Shown here piece by piece: positions 33,137-41,700 of a DNA stretch of 64,000 bases. The notes under the pieces were generated by a model. It did not search any database, was not told the DNA's origin, and saw only the letters and a program-made list of their open reading frames with translations. The stretch is from Actinoplanes lobatus (GTDB lineage Bacteria; Actinomycetota; Actinomycetes; Mycobacteriales; Micromonosporaceae), in the NCBI RefSeq assembly GCF_014205215.1, contig NZ_JACHNC010000001.1, positions 9,668,501 through 9,732,500 on the forward strand. Direction: 5' to 3'. Position 1 is the first letter of the stretch; the number at the start of each line of letters is the position of its first letter. The position numbers were made by a program, and so were the translations under genes.

Positions 33137-33211
33137 ATGATCTGGCTGACCGTCCTGCTGGTCTCCCTCAGCGTCGGCCTGGCGGCCGCGCTGATGGCCG
33201 CGACCAGGTAG
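33137..33211 (+). CDS. 24-residue single-span membrane peptide
   Basis: ATG at 33137 to TAG at 33209-33211 encodes 24 residues: MIWLTVLLVSLSVGLAAALM then AATR. A GGAGGT ribosome site lies 4 bases upstream. The peptide is one hydrophobic helix with a C-terminal Arg, the form of a small membrane protein. Its stop is 9 bases before xthA, so it could be a leader peptide coupled to xthA translation or a free-standing small protein. Confidence 0.5.
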   Translation: MIWLTVLLVSLSVGLAAALMAATR

Positions 33212-33220
33212 AAAGCGGGT

Positions 33221-34006
33221 ATGCGCTTCGCCACCTGGAACGTCAACTCGGTCAAGGCCCGGCTGCCCCGCCTGATCGACTGGCTGGAGAACACCGCCCC
33301 GGACGTCGTCTGCCTTCAGGAGACCAAGGTCGCCGACGACGGCTTCCCCTCCGAAGTCGAGAAACTCGGGTACGAGGTGGCCGCCTACGGCCAGGGCCGC
33401 TGGAACGGTGTCGCCCTGCTCTCCCGAGTCGGCCTCGACGACGTACGCCGCGGCTTCGACGGCGAACCCGGCTATCCCGGCCCGGAGGCGCGGGCGATCA
33501 GCGCCCGCTGCGGCGGCATCCGGTTCATGTCGGTGTACGTGCCGAACGGGCGCACACCGGAGGATCCGCACTACGACTACAAGCTGCGGTGGCTCGCCGC
33601 GCTGCGCGACGCCCTCGTGCCCGACCTGGCCGGCGGCCCGGTGGTGGTGGCCGGCGACTACAACGTGGCGCCCACCGACACCGACGTCTGGGACATCGCC
33701 GTCTTCGCCGCGTCCACCCACGTCACGCCGCCCGAGCGGGCCGCCCTGGCCGCGCTGCGCGACCTCGGCCTCACCGACGTGCCGGCCCGGCCGCTCAAGG
33801 GCGACCACCCGTTCACGTACTGGGACTACCGCGCCGGCATGTTCCACCAGAACAAGGGAATGCGCATCGACCTGGTCTACGCCACCGCGGACGTGACGGC
33901 CCGGGTCGCCGACGCGTACGTGGACCGGGAGGCCCGCAAGGGCAAAGGACCGTCCGACCACGCCCCGATCGTGGTCGACCTGAACGATGCTCCATCCAGA
34001 CCCTAG
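33221..34006 (+). CDS. xthA: Exodeoxyribonuclease III
   Basis: This encodes 261 residues from the ATG at 33221. The exonuclease III/AP endonuclease motifs are complete: RFATWNVNSVKARLPRLIDW, CLQETKV with the metal-binding Glu, RWNGVALLS, VVVAGDYNVAPTDTDVWD and KGPSDHAPIVVDL at the C terminus. It removes abasic and blocked 3' ends during base-excision repair. The next gene starts 10 bases after its stop, so DNA repair is coupled here to a signalling phosphatase and B12-binding protein. Confidence 0.95.
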   Translation: MRFATWNVNSVKARLPRLIDWLENTAPDVVCLQETKVADDGFPSEVEKLGYEVAAYGQGRWNGVALLSRVGLDDVRRGFDGEPGYPGPEARAISARCGGIRFMSVYVPNGRTPEDPHYDYKLRWLAALRDALVPDLAGGPVVVAGDYNVAPTDTDVWDIAVFAASTHVTPPERAALAALRDLGLTDVPARPLKGDHPFTYWDYRAGMFHQNKGMRIDLVYATADVTARVADAYVDREARKGKGPSDHAPIVVDLNDAPSRP

Positions 34007-34015
34007 GCTGGGGAC

Positions 34016-35629
34016 ATGACCGTGGTCGCACCGGCATCGGCCCTGCTCCAGGCCGCCTTCGAGGCCGCCGGCGAGGGCATGCTGCTGTGTGACACCGCCG
34101 GGCACACGGTGCTCCTGGCGAACGCGGCGGCCCGGCGCCTGCTGCCCGGCGCCCTCCCCGGCGAGCCGGTCACCGGCCCGTTCCCGGAGCCCGGCGCCGA
34201 CTCGTTCCGGTGCGAGTTCGAGGGGCGCTCGCTCTCCGGGACACGGCGTGACCTCGACGGCGCGCACTACGCCTGGTTCATCCGGGACGAGACGGAGCAG
34301 GCGCGGCACATCGCCCACCACGAGTTCCTCGCCGAGGTGGGGTGGCGGCTGTCCACGTCGCTGCATGTGGGGCGCGTCATGCGTACCGTCGTGGAGCTGG
34401 CCGTCCAGCACCTCGCCGACACCGCGACGGTGGTCCTGCCGCCGCACCGGCACCGCAGCTCCTGGACCAGGCTGCTGCCCGGGCGCGCCGTCGAGGAGGG
34501 CACACTCCCCGAGCGGCTGCTCGACGGCGTACCCGGCCTGACCGAGTCGCTCGCCGGCCTCCCGCCGACCCCCAGCCGCTGGCTGGACCCGGCGCAGGCG
34601 CCCGGCTGGCTGCTCCCGGCCGAGCTGGGCCCGGTCGGCGCGATGCTGGTCACTCCACTGCCCGGCAACGCCGAGCCGGCCGGGGCGCTGATCCTGGCCC
34701 GGCACGGTGCGACCGCCGTGTTCGGCGAGGAGGACGAGGCGCTCGCCCGGGTCTTCGCGGCCCGCGCCGGCATGGCGATCGCGGGCGCCACGCTCTACCA
34801 CGAGCAGTCCGAGACGGCCGACATCCTCAAGGCCGACCTGCTCCCACCGGACCTTCCGGTGATCGACGGCTTCGAGCTGGCCGGATCGCACCACCTGCAC
34901 ATCGGCGGCGACTTCTACGACGTCTTCGGGCCCGCCGGGGACAGCACCGACACCGTGATCGCCCTCGGCGACGTCTGCGGCACCGGCCCGGAGGCGGCGG
35001 TCCTCACCGGCAAGGTGCGCCAGACCCTGGGCGCGCTGCGGCTGGTGCGGGCCGAGCCGGAGGCGATGCTGCGGGTGCTCAACGACGTGCTGCTGCAATC
35101 CGGGCCGCGGAGCCGGTTCGTGACCATGGTGATCGGCTCGGTCCGACGGGTGGAACACGGCCGGGTCCGGCTCGAGCTGGCCACCGGCGGCCACCCCGGC
35201 CCACTGGTCCTGCGTGCCGACGGCGCGGTCGAGGAGGTCCCGGCCAAGGGGGCCCTGATCGGGGTGATGCCGCTGGCCGACATCCGGCCGGCCACCGTCG
35301 AGCTGGGCCCCGGCGAGCTGTGCCTGCTCTACAGCGACGGCCTCACCGAGGCCCGCGGCGGTCCGGCCGGGCGCGGGCACTTCGGCGAGGACCGGCTGCA
35401 CCGGGCGCTCGCCGGCTGCGCCGGCATGCCCGCCACCGCCGTCGTCGAACGGCTCAGCCAGGTCGTCTCCGACTGGCTGCACGGCGGCCGGTCCGACGAC
35501 ATCGCCATGCTGGCCGTCCGCGCCCCGGCGCGCACCCCGCTCAGCCTGCGCGGCGGCGGCGTCCCCGAGCGGTCGCCCTTCCTGATCGCCGCCCGGCGCG
35601 GCGACCGCCGGCACCGGGCCCGGTCGTGA
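34016..35629 (+). CDS. PAS-GAF-PP2C (SpoIIE/RsbU-type) phosphatase
   Basis: This encodes 537 residues from the ATG at 34016. Residues 5-95 form a PAS-like sensor, residues 105-265 a GAF domain, and residues 285-500 a SpoIIE-type PP2C phosphatase with metal-binding motifs HIGGDFYDVFG, ALGDVCGTGPEAA, LLYSDGLTEARGG and SDDIAMLAV. Such RsbU-like enzymes dephosphorylate STAS antagonists, releasing a SigB-type sigma factor. The following B12-binding gene overlaps its stop by 4 bases (GTGA), so the two are translated together and probably act together. Substrates may be STAS proteins encoded elsewhere, since the STAS domains in this window lack an intact phosphorylation loop. Confidence 0.9.
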   Translation: MTVVAPASALLQAAFEAAGEGMLLCDTAGHTVLLANAAARRLLPGALPGEPVTGPFPEPGADSFRCEFEGRSLSGTRRDLDGAHYAWFIRDETEQARHIAHHEFLAEVGWRLSTSLHVGRVMRTVVELAVQHLADTATVVLPPHRHRSSWTRLLPGRAVEEGTLPERLLDGVPGLTESLAGLPPTPSRWLDPAQAPGWLLPAELGPVGAMLVTPLPGNAEPAGALILARHGATAVFGEEDEALARVFAARAGMAIAGATLYHEQSETADILKADLLPPDLPVIDGFELAGSHHLHIGGDFYDVFGPAGDSTDTVIALGDVCGTGPEAAVLTGKVRQTLGALRLVRAEPEAMLRVLNDVLLQSGPRSRFVTMVIGSVRRVEHGRVRLELATGGHPGPLVLRADGAVEEVPAKGALIGVMPLADIRPATVELGPGELCLLYSDGLTEARGGPAGRGHFGEDRLHRALAGCAGMPATAVVERLSQVVSDWLHGGRSDDIAMLAVRAPARTPLSLRGGGVPERSPFLIAARRGDRRHRARS

Positions 35630-36651
35630 CCGTCGATTTCCTGGTGACGGACCGCTATCTGGGACTGGTGGCAGACAGTGACGAGGCCGGCGCCATCGAG
35701 CTGGTCGGCGAGCTGCACGACAGGGGTGTGCCGGCCGAGCGGATCATCGTCGACCTGATCGGCGGCACCCAGCTCCGGGTCGGCGAGCTGTGGGCCGCCA
35801 ACGAGTGGTCGGTGGCCCGCGAGCACGCCGCCACCGCGGTCAGCGAGCGCGCCCTCGCCACGGTCGCCGCCCACACCACCACGCGGGAGCCACGAGGCCG
35901 GATCACCCTGGCGTGCGTCGACGGCGAATGGCACGGGATGCCCGCCCGGATGCTCGCCGAGCTGCTACGACTCGACGGCTGGCGGGTCGACTTCCTGGGC
36001 GCGAGCGTCCCCGGCCGGCACCTGATCACCCACCTGCACCAGACCGGGCCGGACGCGGTCGCGCTCAGCTGCACGATCCCCACCCGGCTGCCGCGCGCCC
36101 ACGCCGAGATCACCGCCTGCCGCGCCGCCGGTGTCCCGGTGATCGCCGGCGGCCGCGGCTGCGGCCCCGGCGGCCGCTACGCCGCCCGCCTGGGCGCGCA
36201 CGCCTGGGCCGGTTCCGGCGAGGAGGCCGTCGCCCGCCTGACCACCGACTGGCCGCCACGCACCGTGACCGGCTTCCCCGCGGTGGGAACCGACGGTCAC
36301 CTCGGCGGCGACGAGGAGTACACCCACCTCGTCCGCGGCCGCCCCGAGCTGATCGCCACCGCGATGGAGCGCCTGACCACCGCCTACCCGGCCGCCCACG
36401 AATACGACGCCGCCCAGACCGAGTCGACCGTCGAGGACATCGGCCACATCGTCGACTTCCTGGCGGCCGCCCTCTACGTCGGCGAACAGGAGATCTTCAC
36501 CGACTTCATCGTCTGGACCAGCGGCGTGCTGGCCTCCCGCGGCGTGCCGCCCGCCGCGCTGCGCACCGGCCTCCGGCTGATCCACGACCAGCTGACCGAC
36601 TTCCCGGCCGCCGTCGCGATGCTCGACGCCGCGATGGTCCGGCTTCCCTGA
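35626..36651 (+). CDS. CarH-like B12-binding protein, putative photoreceptor
   Basis: This encodes 341 residues from a GTG at 35626. Residues 1-85 are a helical B12-binding-2 domain with W56 and E66-H67, spaced exactly as the Wx9EH signature of CarH-type AdoCbl photoreceptors. Residues 90-205 are a Rossmann-like B12-binding domain with GEWHGMP (H103 as the likely lower ligand), VALSCT and VIAGGRG; the usual final Gly of the ExHxxG motif is Pro. Residues 220-341 are a helical region with FTDFIVWTSGVLASRGVP. The MerR DNA-binding domain of CarH is missing, so any output must be protein-protein, most simply on the overlapping PP2C phosphatase. Light sensing is inference; redox or B12 sensing is the alternative. 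Confidence 0.85.
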   Translation: MTVDFLVTDRYLGLVADSDEAGAIELVGELHDRGVPAERIIVDLIGGTQLRVGELWAANEWSVAREHAATAVSERALATVAAHTTTREPRGRITLACVDGEWHGMPARMLAELLRLDGWRVDFLGASVPGRHLITHLHQTGPDAVALSCTIPTRLPRAHAEITACRAAGVPVIAGGRGCGPGGRYAARLGAHAWAGSGEEAVARLTTDWPPRTVTGFPAVGTDGHLGGDEEYTHLVRGRPELIATAMERLTTAYPAAHEYDAAQTESTVEDIGHIVDFLAAALYVGEQEIFTDFIVWTSGVLASRGVPPAALRTGLRLIHDQLTDFPAAVAMLDAAMVRLP

Positions 36652-36658
36652 CGGTACG

Positions 36659-36752
36659 TCAGACCTGGAACGTCGCGACGAGGCGCCGCATCGTCGTGGA
36701 CATCTGCTCGAGTTCGCCGACCGCACGCCGGGTTCCGGCGATCCCGGAAGCC
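36659..36752 (-). pseudogene. Remnant of a methyl-accepting chemotaxis protein C-terminus
   Basis: On the minus strand the last 30 codons before a TGA (36659-36661) read ASGIAGTRRAVGELEQMSTT then MRRLVATFQV. This matches the conserved tail of chemoreceptors (A-x-x-Q-T-x-x-A-x-x-L-x-x-M-S-x-x-L-x-x-L-V-x-x-F). Upstream sequence in this frame is not chemoreceptor-like, so only the tail survives. Confidence 0.45.
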
Positions 36753-37136
36753 CTTGCTCGTTGCCGTTGGGGGGCGGCGGCGTCCGTACAGAGTGAATTC
36801 GGTGGCGAAGGTGACCGGGACGGATTAGCGTGAGCGACATGCTGTGATGCCTTCCCGACCTGCCGCCTGGCGCCCGCCGCTCCGAGCCGGTGACGCGTGC
36901 GGGCCGCGTTCGTCGCCGTGCGCCGGAAACGGCCGGGGTGGGAGCGTCGCGCATTCCTCGCGGCATCATCACCGGGTTTCCGGCATGTCCGGTCGAGGGC
37001 CCCGTGCCCGCCGGGCTCTTCGCCGCTGATCGGGCCGCCGCGCTCCGGGCGCGGGGCCGTTCGTTCCGGCCATGCCCTCCGATACGGAGGTGAGCGTGGC
37101 CCGTCCGCTCCCCAGTGGAGCCGCAAGGAGGTCGTT
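36753..37136. other. Gene-free stretch, probable decay zone
   Basis: About 380 bases with no frame of convincing coding character on either strand. It follows the chemoreceptor remnant and precedes the 78-residue gene at 37137, so it may be the eroded body of the receptor gene. No repeat or strong palindrome was seen. Confidence 0.35.
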
Positions 37137-37373
37137 TTGCCTGCCGAACCGTTTTCCGTGCACCCGAACCTCGACGAGATCGCCGAGCGGGACATCGCCG
37201 CGGCGCTGCGCCCGGCCGTGCCGGGTGGGACCGCCGACCATCCGTCCGATCAGGCCGCGCATCACGGGGCGGGGGATTCCCGTCAGGCCTCCCGGGAGCG
37301 GTCCGGGCGGGCTCGCGCGGGCCGCGCGGGCCAAGCCTCGGGTGGGCGTTCCTACGCGTTCCGCCGCAGCTGA
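37137..37373 (+). CDS. Small basic protein of unknown function, TTG start
   Basis: This encodes 78 residues from a TTG at 37137, with AAGGAGG 6 bases upstream as the main evidence. The protein starts PAEPFSVHPNLDEIAERDIA, continues with His/Gln-rich sequence and ends in an Arg/Gly-rich tail (GRARAGRAGQASGGRSYAFR then RS). A terminator hairpin follows 43 bases after the stop. No family was recognised; the tail could bind nucleic acid. Confidence 0.5.
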   Translation: MPAEPFSVHPNLDEIAERDIAAALRPAVPGGTADHPSDQAAHHGAGDSRQASRERSGRARAGRAGQASGGRSYAFRRS

Positions 37374-37416
37374 GCCGAACGGATCAGGCCGCGGCTGAGC
37401 GGCCCGGATCGAGTGG

Positions 37417-37450
37417 GGGCCCGGTGCCGGAGGAATCCGGCGCCGGGCCC
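37417..37450. terminator. Hairpin between the small basic protein and the secreted LamG-like gene
   Basis: GGGCCCGGTGCCGG and CCGGCGCCGGGCCC pair over 14 bases with one G-T wobble around AGGAAT. The flanking genes converge on it, so it can act in both directions. Confidence 0.65.
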
Positions 37451-37475
37451 GTCGTCGTTCTCTGGTGGGAGTGGG

Positions 37476-38204
37476 TCAGCCGAGCTGCGCGTACACGTCG
37501 TCGATCTGACCGTGGTACATGTCGCCGTTCCCGGCGAGGTTCGGGCCGCCGATGCGCAGGGGCATGGCGTTCTCGACGGAGAGCGTGGACGGGATGGTGG
37601 TCTTCGGGCCGGCCTCGCCGTCGACCGAGACGCCCAGGGTGGTGCCGACGCGCTCGCAGACGACGCGGTGCCAGTTGCCGTCGGAGATCGGGTGGGCGGA
37701 GCGCGCCACGAACGACTGGCGGGAACCGCGGGCGACCATCACGCACTGGGCGCGGCCGGTCTTGCCGATCTGCATCTTCCACTGGCTCTCGGTGGTGGCC
37801 ACGCCCTTCTGCATGACGTTGGCGTTGCCGCTGATCTGGGCCGTCGTCAGCCGTACGGTGGCCGCCCACCGGAAGTTGCGGGTGCCCGGGTCGAGGTCGG
37901 CGTCGTCGGGCGCCTCGAGCAGCGCCTTGGCGCAGGTGGCGGCCGCGGTGGCGGCGCAGGCGCCCGGGAAGGACGCGAAGCGGCTGGTGCCCTGGGTCAT
38001 GATGGCGACCTGGCCGTTGTTGGCGCCACGGATGGTGAGCTGACCGCCGCGGCCGGACAGGTCGCTGATCTTGCCGGCGTTGGCGCCGCCGTCGAAGTTG
38101 TAGCGGGCGACGACCGCGGAGCCCGCGGGTTCGTCGGTGGCGAAGGCCGGAGCGCCGAACAGCGGCGCGAGGAGAACGGCAGAAAGAGCCGCGAACATCT
38201 TCAT
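37476..38204 (-). CDS. Secreted LamG/concanavalin-like protein
   Basis: This encodes 242 residues from an ATG at 38204. A signal peptide is clear (MKMFAALSAVLLAPLFGAPA, cleavage after FA near residue 22). The mature part is a LamG/ConA-like jelly roll: ARYNFDGGANAGKISDLSGR at the start, then FRWAATVRLT, KMQIGKTGRAQCVM, ISDGNWHRVVCERVG, SVDGEAGP and the C-terminal GQIDDVYAQLG. Cys residues suggest disulphides. It probably binds carbohydrate or other ligands outside the cell; no catalytic domain is attached. Confidence 0.8.
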   Translation of the reverse strand: MKMFAALSAVLLAPLFGAPAFATDEPAGSAVVARYNFDGGANAGKISDLSGRGGQLTIRGANNGQVAIMTQGTSRFASFPGACAATAAATCAKALLEAPDDADLDPGTRNFRWAATVRLTTAQISGNANVMQKGVATTESQWKMQIGKTGRAQCVMVARGSRQSFVARSAHPISDGNWHRVVCERVGTTLGVSVDGEAGPKTTIPSTLSVENAMPLRIGGPNLAGNGDMYHGQIDDVYAQLG

Positions 38205-38278
38205 GAGATGAAAGATGGCCTAAAATCCGATTTGATGCCCAACGTCCTGGAAAAAGTAGATCGGATGGGGGTCGTCCC

Positions 38279-38668
38279 TCAGAGGAGGCCCTCCGCCTCG
38301 GCGATCATGCAGATCGCCACCACACGCAGCAGCGGAAAGCCGGTGGCCAGCCACTCGGCGGCGGTGAGCGGGGCGAAGCCCGGCTCCGGCAGCGGACGGC
38401 CCATCCGGACGGCGCCGGCCGCGATCGACCGGGCGTACGCCGCCAGGCCCGCCGCGTCGGTGGCCCGGCCGGCGGCACGCAGCGCGTCACGGACCGCCGC
38501 GGCGTGCTGGTCGAGCCGGGCCAGCAGGGCGGGTTCGGCGAACGCGGCCGCCAGCCCGTCGACTCCGGCGCGGGCCATCATCTCGTCGAGGTAGACCCGG
38601 GCGGGGAGGTCGGCGGCGACGGCGGCGGCGATCGGAGCGGCGGCGAAGGCGAGGTTCTCGTTCGTCAT
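38279..38668 (-). CDS. Small Ala-rich helical protein, possibly DUF6401-like
   Basis: This encodes 129 residues from the ATG at 38668; the same frame stays open far upstream inside hrpA on the same strand, but that part is only a shadow. The protein is helical, with LPARVYLDEMMARAGVDGLA, LLARLDQHAAAVRDALRAAG and a hydrophobic C-terminal helix (ATGFPLLRVVAICMIAEAEG). It resembles short actinobacterial proteins labelled DUF6401, but that is from memory and not certain. It starts 83 bases after the hrpA stop. Confidence 0.6.
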   Translation of the reverse strand: MTNENLAFAAAPIAAAVAADLPARVYLDEMMARAGVDGLAAAFAEPALLARLDQHAAAVRDALRAAGRATDAAGLAAYARSIAAGAVRMGRPLPEPGFAPLTAAEWLATGFPLLRVVAICMIAEAEGLL

Positions 38669-38751
38669 GCCGAAGACGTTAGAGGGCCATGAGCTGCAAT
38701 GACACAGGGGTGACCGGTTAGCACCCCAAGCGCCACCGCGAGCCAACCGGG

Positions 38752-41700
38752 CTAACCGGGCAGCGCGTCCATGGCCTTGTAGATGCGCTTGTCGGAGACC
38801 GGGTACGCCGTCCCGAGGGCCTGCGCGAAGTAGTTGATCCGCAGCTCCTCGATCATCCAGCGGATCTCCCGAAGCCCCTCCTCGGCCGGCCCACCGGGGG
38901 ACGTCGAGGCCCGCAGCTCGCGGTACTCCGACTCGATCTCGTGGATCTGGGTGGTGAGCTGCCGGTCGCGGGCCAGGCCGCCGCCGAGCCGGTCCAGCCG
39001 GTGCACGATGCCACGCAGGTAGCGGGGCATCTGGTGCAGCTGGCGCCACCCGGTCTGGGTGACGAACCCGGGATGGACCAGGCCCTTGAGCTGCTGCCGG
39101 ATGTCGGCGAGGGCGGGCAGCAGCTGCGGGTCGCGCAGCTGCTTGAGGCGCTGGTCCACGTCGTACGACGTGGCGAGCACCGCCCGCACCTGGGTGACCA
39201 GGTTGGCGACCGCGTCGACCAGGTCCTGCCGGACGGTGTCGCGCAGCGACGCGAACTCCACCGACGACCAGACCGGTCCCCCGGCATCGGCGACGAGCCG
39301 GTCCACGGCCGCACCGGCGCAGTCGTCGAGCAGGTCGGCGATCGACCGGTACGGGTTGGCCCGGCTCAGTTCCAGCTTGGCCCGGTTGTCCAGCCGCCCC
39401 TGGAGGAACCGCGCGGCCGGCGGCAGCGTGAGCAGCAGCAGGCGCCGGGTGCCGGCGACCATGGCGACCCGCTGCGACGCCTCGTCCTCGAACACCCGGA
39501 CCGCCACGCTGTCGCCCTCGTCGACCAGCGCCGGCCAGACGTTGACCTCGTAGCCGCCGCGGACCTGGGCGACCCGCCGGGGCAGCGCGCCGAAGTCGTT
39601 GGCGGTGATCCCGCGCCGTTCCAGGTTGCCGGCCGCCCGGGAGATGGTGGCCTGCACCTTGGGCGCCAGCTGGCGGCGCAGCACCTCCAGGTCGCGGCCC
39701 TCGGCGACCGTCTCGCCGCTCTCGTTGACGATCCGGAAGTTCATCCGCAGGTGCTCGGGCACCTGGTCGGGCCGCCACGCGTCGCGCGGCACCACGGTGC
39801 CGGTGAGCCGCCGCAGCTCGGTGCCGATGGCGTCGGGCAGCGGGCCGCGCCGGACCGGCACCCGGTCGAGGACGGCCTCGGCCCAGTCCGGCACCGGGAC
39901 GAAGGCGGTGCGCAGCTGCTTGGGCAGGGCCCGGATCAGCGCGATCACCACCTCCCTGCGGAAGCCCGGCACCGACCAGCCGAAGTCGTCCGCGTCGACC
40001 TTGTTGATCAGGTCGAGCGGCACCCGGACGGTGACGCCGTCGGCCGGTGAATTCGGCTCGAAGGAATAGGACAGCGGCAGTTTCACGCCACCGGACAGCC
40101 AGGCGTCCGGGAACTGGTTGGGGTCGATCGTGTCGCGGCCCGTGTTGACCAGATCGTCGCGGGTGAAGGTGAGCAGATCCGGCGTCTCCACCCGCGCCTT
40201 CTTCCACCAGCCGTCGAAATGGCGGGCGGAGACGACGTCGGCGGGGATCCGGGCGTCGTAGAGCGCGTACACCGTCTCGTCGTCGACCGCGATGTCCCGG
40301 CGGCGGGCGCGGTTCTCGATCTCGGTGATCTTCTCCAGCAACCGCTGGTTCTCGGAGAAGAATTTGTGGTGGGTCTCCCAGTCACCCTCGACCAGCGCGT
40401 GCCGGATGAAAAGCTCCCGGGAGACGACCGGATCGACCCGGCCGTATCCGACGCGGCGGCGCGGCACGATCGGCAGCCCGTAGAGGGTCACCTTCTCGAA
40501 AGCCATCACCGCGCCCATCTTGCGGTCCCAGTGCGGCTCGCTGTAACTGTGCTTGACCAGGTGCGGAGCGAGTTTCTCGGCCCATTCCGGCTCGATCCGC
40601 GCGTTCACCCGGCCCCACAGCCGGCTGGTCTCCACCAATTCGGCGGACATCACCCAGCGGGGCTGCCGCTTGAACAGCGCGGAACCGGGGAAGATCGCGA
40701 ACTTCGCGCCGCGGGCGCCGATGAATTCGCGTTTCTCCTGGTCCTTCATGCCGATGTGGCTGAGCAGACCCGCGAGCAGAGCGGTGTGCACCGGTTGTGG
40801 CGCGACTCCGGCTTCCCAGTCCTCTTTCAAAGACAGATTCAGCGTACGGGTGACCTGCTTCAGTTGGGCGTAGATGTCCTGCCACTCCCGGACCCGCAGG
40901 TAGTTCAGGAATTCGCTGCGGCAGAGCCGGCGGAACTGGTTCCCGGACAGTTCCTGCTGCTTCTCCCGCAGATAGCGCCACAGGTTGAGATAGCTGAAGA
41001 AGTCCGATTCCTTGTCGGTGAACCGGGCATGCTTCTCGTCGGCCTGCTGCTGTTTGTCGGCGGGCCGCTCGCGCGGGTCCTGGATCGACAGGGCGGCCGC
41101 GATGACCATGACCTCGGCCAGGCACTCCTGCCGGTCCGCCTCGATGACCATGCGGGCCAGCCGGGGGTCGACCGGGAGCTGGGCGAGCTGCCGGCCGAGG
41201 GGGGTGAGCTTGCGGTCGTCGAGGGCGCCGAGCTCCTCGAGCAGCTTGATGCCGTCGGTGATGTTGCGCCGGTCCGGCGGGTCGATGAACGGGAACCGCT
41301 GGAGGTCGCCGAGCCCCAGGTTGGTCATCTGGAGGATGACGCTGGCCAGGTTGGTCCGCAGGATCTCCGGCTCGGTGAACTCCGGGCGCTGCTCGAAGTC
41401 CTCCTCGGAGTAGAGCCGGATGCAGATGCCGTCGGAGGTCCGCCCGCAGCGGCCCTTGCGCTGGTTGGCGCTGGCCTGCGAGACCGGCTCGATGGGCAGC
41501 CGCTGGACCTTGAGCCGGTGGGAGTAGCGGCTGATCCGGGCGGTGCCGGGGTCGATCACGTACTTGATGCCGGGCACCGTGAGCGAGGTCTCGGCGACGT
41601 TGGTGGCGAGCACCACCCGGCGCTGGCTGTGCCGTTCGAAGACCCGGTGCTGTTCGGCCGAGGAGAGCCGGCCGTAGAGCGGGATGACCTCGGTGCCGCG

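Noticed and set aside
38279..40207. 642-codon minus frame extending the small gene at 38279 upstream into hrpA
   Set aside because: The upstream part is another frame of hrpA; a normal start exists at 38668.
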